Origin: Bacteroidia bacterium | Lineage (GTDB): Bacteria; Bacteroidota; Bacteroidia; Cytophagales; Cyclobacteriaceae | Direction of reading: 5' to 3' | Assembly: GCA_012031955.1 (NCBI GenBank) | Contig: JAAURZ010000184.1 | Location: 1 to 5,723 of the forward strand | DNA: 5,723 nucleotides | Part shown: positions 1-5,723 of the stretch, in pieces | Position numbering within the stretch: position 1 is the stretch's first letter | How the letters are laid out: every line of letters begins with the position of its first letter | Program-made: the position numbers and the translations under genes | Notes under the pieces: model-generated | Databases searched by the model: none | Seen by the model: the letters and a program-made list of their open reading frames with translations, nothing else | What the model was told of the DNA's origin: nothing

Positions 1-225
1 CAGCCGCAGCATCTCGTCCATGTCCCATTGCGTGGACGGGACGCCCTGGAAGTACATGTCCGACCCGTTGTCGGCGACGATCACGCCGTAGCGCTGATAG
101 TCCTCCACCTCCTTCGCCCAGATGACACCTCCGTACGAGCTCGACAGGGAGTCGATGAGCCCGTAGTCATCCTCGCGGACCAACCCGATCTCGATCGCCC
201 ACGCGATCGAAAGTCGATTCAACGT
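1..225 (-). other. Foreign-looking high-GC coding fragment joined to the adaptor
   Basis: This stretch continues the adaptor frame (codons 251-325) but shares nothing with the expected adaptor beta-barrel. It uses C/G-ending codons more strictly, and I counted 63% GC over 1-180. The best recognisable part is the last ~35 residues (QRYGVIVADNGSD followed by MYFQGVPSTQWDMDEML). These recall the C-terminal region of uncharacterised, probably secreted proteins from high-GC bacteria that carry a V-A-D-N-G-S motif; this is from memory and not certain. Residues between the junction and that motif (codons ~251-290) I do not recognise, so a second junction inside the fragment is possible. The frame is open at the left window edge, so the end of this gene lies outside. 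Confidence 0.5.
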
Positions 226-975
226 GACCCACACTTTCGACAGGTCCACCACCTCGAATAGCGACGCCCCGCGCTCGACGTAGTCGCCAACGCTTACGTT
301 GCGTTTCCACACCACGCCCGACACGTCGGCGTGGATGGGGTATGTTTCCACCGGACGGTTGGCGTCCAGCATGCCGTCAATTTGCGCGTCGGTGAATTTC
401 CAGTTCCGGAGCTTCTCGCGTGCCGCCCGGTACAGGTCGGGTTGGCTCTCACTTATCTTGAATGCTTCCATCAACTCGCGCTGGGCGGTAATGAGCTCTG
501 GCGCGTACACGCGGGCAATAACGGCGCCGCGCTGCACATACTCTCCGGTGAAATTGACCAGCAACTGTTCGATGCGGCCGCCCACATGCGCCGTTTGTGA
601 AGATATGCGTCTTTCGTCGGGTTTCACTTTCCCGTTAAGGCGTATCTCCCTGGTAGCGTCGCCTTCCGCGATCACCGTGGTCTGTATGTTGGCGAGCCTG
701 ATTGCTGTTTCACTCATATGCACTGTGCCGGGGTCGTCGTCGATACCGGTGTTGAGGGGCACGAGGTCCATGCCGCAGATAGGGCACTTGCCGGGTTCGC
801 TTTGCCTGACGTTGGGGTGCATGGAGCAAGTCCATACGCTGGCATGGTCGTGACTTTCTGATTCTTCACCGCGCTCATCCGTGGCAGGTGAGAATATCAT
901 CCACCCTATCACGAGGCCTGCAGCAAGCATTAGCGCCGCCATCACAATTTTGTTATTCCATATTTTCGTAAGCAT
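1..975 (-). CDS. cusB: Efflux RND periplasmic adaptor (CusB/CzcB type), N-terminal part, fused in frame to unrelated sequence
   Basis: This is the membrane-fusion subunit that links the inner-membrane RND pump to the outer-membrane channel and passes metal to the pump. The frame is open for 325 codons to the window edge. Residues 9-25 form one hydrophobic anchor or signal. Residues 48-73 are a heavy-metal-binding domain with C50, M52, H53, C64, C67 and M69 (pattern TCSMHP...GKCPICGMDLVP). Residues ~120-165 are the first half of the lipoyl/barrel-sandwich domain (GGRIEQLLVNFTGEYVQRG), then a short helical hairpin to ~205. Residues 212-250 are the second lipoyl half, ending DLSKVWV. The family then continues into a beta-barrel and membrane-proximal domain, but here residues ~251-325 do not look like an adaptor, so the gene is truncated by a junction near 225. 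The ATG at 973-975 lies 25 bp after the channel gene; another ATG at 990-992 is out of frame. No Shine-Dalgarno site is visible. The identity is firm; the fusion is probably not a real protein. Confidence 0.88.
   Translation of the reverse strand, partial: MLTKIWNNKIVMAALMLAAGLVIGWMIFSPATDERGEESESHDHASVWTCSMHPNVRQSEPGKCPICGMDLVPLNTGIDDDPGTVHMSETAIRLANIQTTVIAEGDATREIRLNGKVKPDERRISSQTAHVGGRIEQLLVNFTGEYVQRGAVIARVYAPELITAQRELMEAFKISESQPDLYRAAREKLRNWKFTDAQIDGMLDANRPVETYPIHADVSGVVWKRNVSVGDYVERGASLFEVVDLSKVWVTLNRLSIAWAIEIGLVREDDYGLIDSLSSSYGGVIWAKEVEDYQRYGVIVADNGSDMYFQGVPSTQWDMDEMLRL
191..210. repeat. Perfect 8-bp inverted repeat with 4-nt loop
   Basis: The left arm TCGATCGC (191-198) and right arm GCGATCGA (203-210) are exact reverse complements separated by CCAC. 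There is no T-tract, so it is not a typical intrinsic terminator, and it lies inside an open frame. It sits 15-35 bases from the inferred left junction. It could be chance in CG-rich DNA, or a hairpin that helped a chimera form. Confidence 0.5.
215..235. other. Probable left chimeric junction
   Basis: Reading the minus strand, the sequence follows a CusB-like adaptor up to DLSKVWV (ending at about 226) and then departs from the family. The expected continuation is a few more beta-barrel residues of the type L-F-D-x-Y-E. Instead T-L-N-R-L-S follows, leading into the high-GC fragment. Because the fusion happens to stay in frame, gene callers will not flag it. The exact breakpoint cannot be placed without the parent sequences. 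Confidence 0.55.
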
Positions 976-1000
976 AATTGCGTATGTTTCATTTCAGTTA
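976..1000 (-). other. 25-bp intergenic spacer, channel gene to adaptor gene
   Basis: This short spacer lies between the TGA of the channel gene (1001-1003) and the ATG of the adaptor. It is AT-rich compared with the genes around it and has no purine-rich Shine-Dalgarno-like run at the right distance, as is common in Bacteroidota. It is too short for an independent promoter plus leader, which supports co-transcription. Confidence 0.6.
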
Positions 1001-1511
1001 TCACCTGGCGTTTGCGCCTGCCAGGTATTGCAGGCGTGCATAGGCCAGGTAGTAGTTCTTAATGGACGTTACTTCATTCAATTTGTACTTGAGCAGATCC
1101 TGCTGCATTCGTAAAATTTCTTCGATGCCGGTATCGCCGTTGCCGAAAGAGGTCATGAGCAGATCTATTACTTGCTGTGTACGTGTTACCTGTTGGCCGT
1201 AAAGCATGAACTCCTCACGGCTGCGGTCCAGCTCGTAGCGGGCCATTTCAAATTCAGCAATCAGCATGTTTCCGGTAGCCTGCTTCATGGCTTTGTACGA
1301 TTGCTGCATGTAACGAGCTTCCTTAATAGACGCGTCGTATTTCTTGCGGTAAATGGGTAAGGATACACTCACCATCGGCATGTACGAGTCTTTGCCGTTG
1401 TCTTCGAAAGTCATGCCGGGTCGCTCAGCCACCACGATGTACTCGACACCAACGCCAAGGCTGGGCATGCGTTGCTTTACAGCGACCGCCTCCTGTGCCA
1501 ACGCCGCCTCC

Positions 1512-1518
1512 TCTTTTG
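1512..1518 (-). other. Frameshift site in the channel gene (one base missing)
   Basis: On the coding strand the sequence is CAACAAAAGAGGAGGCG. With four A's the frame reads Q-Q-K-R-R-R-R-W. With five it reads Q-Q-K-E-E-A-A-L-A-Q-E, which matches the helical second OEP repeat. A programmed -1 slip is unlikely: the site is not a canonical X-XXY-YYZ heptamer and I see no obvious downstream stimulator. Confidence 0.7.
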
Positions 1519-2222
1519 TTGCAATGCCAGCAACTGCGGGTTGTTAGTCAAAATGCTGTCGTGCGCCAATGCTGGAGTAGTAATGATGGAAAGGCCCATG
1601 TCGCTGGTCACTTGCGCATCATCTTCGCGGTTGAGGAGCCGGTTGAATGCAATGCGTAACGGATGTTCGCGGGTTTCGAGCAGTTTTATTTCGGTGTCTA
1701 TTTCATGCAGCATAATATCGACGCGCAGTACATCTGCCAGTTTGCCGCGACCACTTTCAAACCGCGATGTCGCGAGTGTTTTGTAGGTGGCGAGTATGTC
1801 CCTGTTTGCTTTCTGGAGTTCGATTTGGCTACGCACCTCGAACAATGGGTAGTAGGCCGACCGTACTTGGTAGAATAATTTGTTGCGTGCCTCAAGGTGC
1901 AGGTCGAAGGCAGCCTGCGCGTTGAGGGCAGCGGCATTCTTTTGCGCCGCCAGCGTGCCAAACCACGGAAACATTTGTTCGAGTGAAACGCGCGTCATCT
2001 GCTGGCCCACGCGGGTTTCGGCCATCTGGCCCAGCGCGCTCACCTTCAATGTAGGATCGGGCAGGCCGAACTGCGGCACACGCTGCAAGGCGGCGTCGGC
2101 CTCAGCTTTGCTCGCGGCAAGCACGGGGCTGTTGGCCTCCGCTTCGCGCAAGTACGCGTCGAGTGTTTGTGCACCGGCACTCACGCTGGCGAGAAAAAGC
2201 AGTATTGTGTTTACTATCTTGT

Positions 2223-2226
2223 TCAT
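2223..2226 (-). promoter_or_regulatory. ATGA stop/start overlap coupling pump and channel genes
   Basis: The TGA of the pump gene (2225-2223) shares two bases with the ATG of the channel gene (2226-2224). The channel start is supported by an immediate, well-formed signal peptide. This arrangement usually means that ribosomes finishing the first gene re-initiate on the second, keeping subunit amounts linked. Confidence 0.85.
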
Positions 2227-4310
2227 GATGGTTGAGTTTCTCGTTTCACAACAGCCTCGCGCCACATGGCCTGCAGCACCGGCACAACAAAAATGGTCAT
2301 GATCTGTATGGTCATACCCCCGAATGTGGGTATGGCCATCGGGCCCATAATGTCCGATCCCTTGCCGGTGCTGGTGAGCACCGGCACGAGTGCTATCAAC
2401 GTCGTAGCGGTTGTCATCATGGCCGGGCGCACGCGCTTGCAACCGGCTGCAACTACGGCGTCTCTCACGCCTTGCACGGTTGTGGGGTTTCGCTCGTGAA
2501 ACACCTGGTGTATGTAGGTGCCCATGATCACACCGTCGTCGGTGGCGATGCCGAACAGGGCTATAAATCCAACCCACACCGCTACACTCAGGTTGATGGT
2601 GTGCATCTGGAACAGCTCGCGCATGTTTACACCTGCCACGGCAAAGTCCATGAACCAGCTCTGGCCGTAGAGCCAGATCATAATGAAGCCGCCGGCAAAG
2701 GCGACAAACACGCCGCTGAAGTGTATGGACGAAGCGATTACAGTTTTGAATTGAAAATACAGCAGCAGGAAAATCGCGACAAGGCTGATCGGTATCACAA
2801 TCGCAAGCCGTTTCGAGGCGCGCACCTGGTTTTCGTAGCTGCCCGAGAACTTGTAGCTTACGCCCGCCGGCACCACAAGTTCGCCGGCGTCGATCCTATC
2901 CCGTATAAAACGCTGGGCTTCATTCACTACATCTACTTCGGCATAGCCATCGCGTTTGTCGAAGAGCACGTAGCCGACAAGGAAGGTGTTTTCACTCTTG
3001 ATCATCTGCGGACCGCGCAAGTATTCGATGTTCACCAGGTCGCCCAGGGGTACCTGCACGCCGGCGGGCGTGGGCACGAGAATCTTTCTGATCTTGTCGG
3101 GGTCGTCGCGCAGCTCGCGGGGATAGCGCACCCTTACGGGAAATCGCTCGCGCCCTTCCAGTGTTGTGGTGATGCGCATGCCGCCAATTGCAGTCTCTAT
3201 TGACTGCTGTACGTCTTCGATGCTGAGGCCAAACCGTGCGATAGCCTGCCGGTTGATTATGAGATGCAGGTAGGGTTTGCCAACGATGCGGTCGGCAAAG
3301 GCGGCTTCCGATTTTACCGATGGCACTTCTTTCAATATCGACTCCACTTCGAGGCCGAACTTTTCTATGGTGGCCAGGTCGGGACCAAACACTTTTATGC
3401 CCATTGGCGCGCGCATGCCGGTTTGCAACATCACGAGTCTCGTTTCGATAGGCTGAAGCTTTGGCGCGGCCGTTACGCCGGGCAGGTTTGTTACGCGCAC
3501 GATTTCATTCCAAATATCGTCGGGCGAATTGATGGACGGGCGCCAGTTGCGGAAGTATTCGCCCTTAGCGTCTTCCACCAAATCGGAGGCATTGAGACGC
3601 AGGGCGAGCGCCTCGTCATGACTGATCTTTTCGCCTGTCTTCAGCAAGTACAAGCCTTCGTCGTCGACCTTGAATGTGAGGCGATGCCCGTTCAGGTCGA
3701 CCATGAATTCAGGTTTATAGTTGATAATGTTTTCATACATGGAGGTAGGCGCGGGGTCGAGTGCCGATTCGGCACGGCCCATCTTGCCAACTGCCAGTTC
3801 AACCTCCGGTATGCCCGCCAGCCGCATGTCCAACTGTTGCACGACGTGCGCGTTTTCCTCTACGCCTGCATGCGGCATGGAACTGGGCATAAGCAGGTAA
3901 CTGCCTTCGTTGAGCGACGGCATGAACTCTTTGCCTACACCAGGAAAACGGTGGATCATATACGACCACAAAGAAGTTGTACGCACATTCACGCCTGCTT
4001 TGTCGAACGCAGCGGCGGCCCAGTTGAATGTTTTACCGAACCCGAGCCAGATGATTGCGCCCAGCGCAACGGTAGCGAGGGGCAGCGTGAGAAATGTTTT
4101 CTTATGATCGAGGCACCACCGCAGGATGGGTTCATAGAAATGCACCACGGCCATGAGCATGGCGAGGATGACACCTACCAGCAACAACACAAAGAGGTAG
4201 TTGAGGAACATGGAATACGCATGCCCGAGCGGAACCCACTCCCGGGTAAGCACGAATGATGTGATGAGCAGCGTAAGGCCGACATTGATGTATGCCGGAA
4301 CCTTATGATG

Positions 4311-4318
4311 CCGCCCGG
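4311..4318 (-). other. Frameshift site in the pump gene (one extra base)
   Basis: On the coding strand CTGGGCCGGGCGGCATCATAA gives L-G-R-A-A-S-stop. Removing one G from the GGG run (CCC at 4314-4316 on +) gives L-G-R-R-H-H-K-V-P-A-Y-I-N-V, which runs straight into the rest of the pump. In the downstream frame the residues before this point (W-H-S-S-L-P-V-W-R) are nonsense for a pump, so the crossover is tightly placed. Confidence 0.75.
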
Positions 4319-5524
4319 CCCAGCGGATGCTCCAACAGGTTGTTGGCGCCAATGAGGCACAGTACAAGCGGCAGCCACTGTTGTGTGTAGCTGGCAAGCG
4401 CCACACCGGCAGCGATGAATGCCACATTCCAGGCGCGCCTTACGCGCCGCTTGTCGTAGCGAATGGAGAAGAGCAGGTGCGCTAGTGTCGGCAACACAGC
4501 AACACCCAACACCAGGGTGCCAAGCAGTGCAAATGTTTTCGTGAAGGCAAGGGGCCTGAAGAGTTTTCCTTCCGCCGACTCCATGGCGAACACGGGCAAG
4601 AAGCTGATTACCGTGGTGGCCAGCGCGGTAGTGATGGCGCCGGACACTTCCGTTGTCGCATTGTAGATCAGGTCGCGCAGTTCGCGGCCGCGCTTGCCCT
4701 TGTTTTCTGGCATGTCCAGGTGCCTGACTATGTTCTCGACAAACACGATGCCGACGTCCACCATCACGCCGATGGCGATGGCGATGCCCGACAAGGCCAC
4801 AATGTTGGCATCGACGCCGGAGTAGCGCATGACAATGAATGCGATCAGCACCGCCACGGGCAACAAACCTGATATGATGAGCGACGCACGCAAGTTGAAT
4901 ACGAGCACAATCACCACAATGATCGTGATGAGTATTTCGTGCGACAGCGCCGACTCGAGCGTGCCAATGGTTTCGTGTATGAGTTGCGTGCGATCGTAAA
5001 ACGGCACTACGGTAAGCTGGCTTACCGTTCCGTCGGCCAGCGTCTTTTTAGGAAGACCAGGGGTTATCTCCCTTATTTTATTCTTGACATTGTTAATTAC
5101 TTGCAGCGGGTTGCTCCCGTAGCGGGCCACCACCACGCCACCCACTACCTCGGCGCCGTCTTTATCAAGCGCACCCTGTCGCGTCGCCGGCCCGAGCGAC
5201 ACCACGGCCACATCTTTCACACGCACGGGCACATTGTTGTTTACGGCTACGACAGCCTCTTCGAGGTCGGCTATGTTCTTGATGTACCCCAGGCCTCGCA
5301 CGAGGTATTCGACTTTGTTGATCTCTATTGTTTCCGCGCCTACGTCTCTGTTGGAGTTTTTCACCGCCATCATTACTTTGTCGATGCCGATGCCATAGGC
5401 TTTGAGCGCCTCGGGATTTACGTCCACCTGGTATTCTTGCACAAAGCCGCCGATGGAAGCAACTTCCGACACGCCTTCGGCAGCGTTGAGCGCATACTTC
5501 ACGTAGAAGTCCTCGAGCGAGGCC

Positions 5525-5540
5525 TGCATCACAACCGGCC
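5525..5540. other. Probable right chimeric junction
   Basis: Minus-strand sequence is kinase-like down to about 5533 (ending A-S-L-G-R), then becomes pump-like from about 5526 (Q-A-S-L-E-D-F-Y-V-K-Y-A-L). In the kinase family I recall, G-R is usually followed by F-V-E-E-A-Q; here the frame hits TGA at 5529-5531. GC drops from ~72% (5541-5723) to the mid-50s just inside the junction. The TGATG overlap that results looks like an operon junction but joins two interrupted genes. Confidence 0.65.
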
Positions 5541-5723
5541 CAGGCTCGCGCCGTCGGGACGAGCCGGTTCGTCGCGACCTCCGGCGCGCAGCACCTTCAT
5601 CGCCAGGTTGCGGCGCACGTCTTCGTCGAACACGCGCAGCACGACCCCCATGCCGCCGCGGCCGATCTCGCCTTGATCGGTGTAGCGCGTGTGCATCGGC
5701 CCCCGCGACCGCAGCTTCGCGAG
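5529..5723 (-). CDS. Serine/threonine protein kinase (Hanks type), N-terminal lobe fragment
   Basis: This is the start of a bacterial eukaryotic-like kinase catalytic domain, cut at both ends. The 64 codons from the window edge include RYTDQGEIGRGGMGVVLRVF, whose glycine-rich ATP loop is G21-x-G23-G24-x-G26, and N-L-A-M-K-V-L, whose K43 (5595-5597) is the ATP-anchoring lysine. After A-S-L-G-R the frame ends at the junction stop codon, so the alphaC glutamate, the HRD catalytic loop and the DFG motif are all absent and the fragment cannot be active. M10 could be a start, but the frame is open upstream. I counted 72% GC over 5541-5723, and the style resembles kinases of Planctomycetota, Myxococcota and similar high-GC groups, unlike the neighbouring pump genes. 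The kinase identity is firm, the lineage is a guess, and a functional link to the pump is unlikely. Confidence 0.82.
   Translation of the reverse strand, partial: LAKLRSRGPMHTRYTDQGEIGRGGMGVVLRVFDEDVRRNLAMKVLRAGGRDEPARPDGASLGRL

Larger units (their letters stand above)
1001..2226 (-). pseudogene. TolC/CzcC-family outer-membrane efflux channel, complete but with a one-base frameshift
   Basis: This is the outer-membrane factor through which the pump expels metal. Repaired, it encodes about 408 residues, normal for the family. Residues 1-19 are a signal peptide (MNKIVNTILLFLASVSAGA, then QTLDAYL). Two OEP repeats follow, the first at ~20-230 and the second at ~236-408. Both are rich in long amphipathic helices: the first contains TRVSLEQMFPWFG and RSAYYPLFEVRSQIELQ, the second YMPMVSVSLPIYRKKYD and IEEILRMQQDLLKYKLNEV. 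The ATG (2224-2226) overlaps the pump stop codon as ATGA, so translational coupling is likely. Near residue 238 the frame changes: the upstream part runs on to a stop at 1477 through an arginine-rich nonsense tail. The family-like sequence EEAALAQEAVAV resumes in the -1 frame. Adding one A to the AAAA run (TTTT, 1514-1517 on +) restores QQKEEAALAQEAV. No other defect is seen, so a sequencing indel is more likely than true decay. Confidence 0.87.
2223..5529 (-). pseudogene. cusA: Heavy-metal efflux RND pump (CusA/CzcA family), N-terminus missing and one-base frameshift
   Basis: This is a proton-driven inner-membrane transporter that exports metal ions, likely Cu(I)/Ag(I). About 1,100 residues are present in two frames: 5529 to ~4314, then ~4313 to the TGA at 2223. 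Family landmarks, in order: the porter segment VSEVASIGGFVQEYQVDV; TM2-TM4 with GIAIAIGVMVDVGIVFVEN, whose Asp (4756-4758) matches CusA D405; FLPVFAMESAEGKLFRPLAF; GKEFMPSLNEGSYLLMPSS; PAPTSMYENIINYKP; and RLVMLQTGMRAPMGIKV. Methionines at 3888-3890, 3738-3740 and 3429-3431 align with CusA M573, M623 and M672. The C-terminal half has HTINLSVAVWVGFIALFG and RVRPAMMTTATT. Compared with CusA there are extra hydrophobic segments after TM6 and ~54 extra residues between the second and third Met. The first ~150 residues (TM1 and the start of the porter domain) are replaced by kinase sequence, so the apparent GTG/ATG start at 5527-5532 is not the true start. Confidence 0.92.

Noticed and set aside
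28..853. Plus-strand open frames of 77, 184 and 89 residues
   Set aside because: They lie opposite the adaptor, whose minus-strand frame is clear from its metal-binding and lipoyl motifs; the plus-strand products have no recognisable features.
1512..1518. Programmed -1 ribosomal frameshift in the channel gene
   Set aside because: The site lacks a canonical slippery heptamer and a clear stimulator, and TolC-family proteins are not known to need one; an indel in a homopolymer is simpler.
2232..4259. Long plus-strand open frames of 323 and 331 residues
   Set aside because: They are His- and Gly-rich mirror frames of the pump, a common shadow in GC-rich coding DNA, with no signal peptide or family motif.
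2421..4758. Zn/Co/Cd-specific CzcA assignment of the pump
   Set aside because: The three methionines equivalent to CusA M573, M623 and M672 favour a monovalent-metal (Cu/Ag) pump, although specificity is not proven by sequence alone.
226..5530. Composite transposon or genomic-island boundaries
   Set aside because: No transposase, integrase, terminal inverted repeats, direct repeats or tRNA sequence is visible at either end of the block.
4939..5676. Plus-strand 245-residue open frame crossing the right junction
   Set aside because: It spans both the pump and kinase fragments, which are convincingly coded on the other strand; its His/Arg-rich composition is a shadow effect.
5529..5723. Kinase as regulator of the metal-efflux operon
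   Set aside because: Only the N-lobe is present, its composition differs sharply from the operon, and it ends at a junction that also truncates the pump, so the adjacency is probably not biological.

Overview
The window is one minus-strand block of heavy-metal efflux genes, cut at both ends and flanked by short stretches of a different character. The core (about 230-5530) is a Cus/Czc-type tripartite pump operon. In transcription order (right to left) it reads: RND inner-membrane pump (cusA-like, first ~150 residues missing), outer-membrane TolC/CzcC-type channel (start overlaps the pump stop as ATGA), and periplasmic adaptor (cusB-like, 25 bp further on). The adaptor carries an N-terminal Cys/Met/His metal-binding domain. 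The pump keeps the three methionines that line the Cu(I)/Ag(I) site of E. coli CusA, with the same 50-residue spacing between the first two. Copper/silver export from the periplasm and inner membrane to the outside is therefore the best functional guess.

The style of the pump, the gene order pump-channel-adaptor, the adaptor's metal-binding N-terminus and the lack of clear Shine-Dalgarno sites fit Bacteroidota, at roughly 50-57% GC by eye. This is inference from remembered family features, not from a search.

Region by region: 1 to ~225 is a foreign-looking piece (~63% GC over 1-180) read in frame with the adaptor but unlike any adaptor C-terminus. ~226-975 is the N-terminal ~250 residues of the adaptor. 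1001-2226 is the channel gene, intact except for a one-base deletion near 1514-1517. 2223 to ~5529 is the pump gene with a one-base insertion near 4314-4316. 5529-5723 is the N-terminal piece of a Ser/Thr protein kinase (~72% GC) with glycine-rich loop and catalytic lysine, cut off where the pump fragment begins.

The most notable observation is structural. A Bacteroidota-like efflux operon, truncated at both ends, is joined abruptly to two high-GC fragments, and both single-base frameshifts fall in short homopolymers. Chimeric reads or assembly plus uncorrected indels explain this most simply. A real insertion into a high-GC genome would need read-level proof. I found no RNA genes, CRISPR array, insertion sequence, promoter or terminator, and no gene-free stretch over 300 bases.
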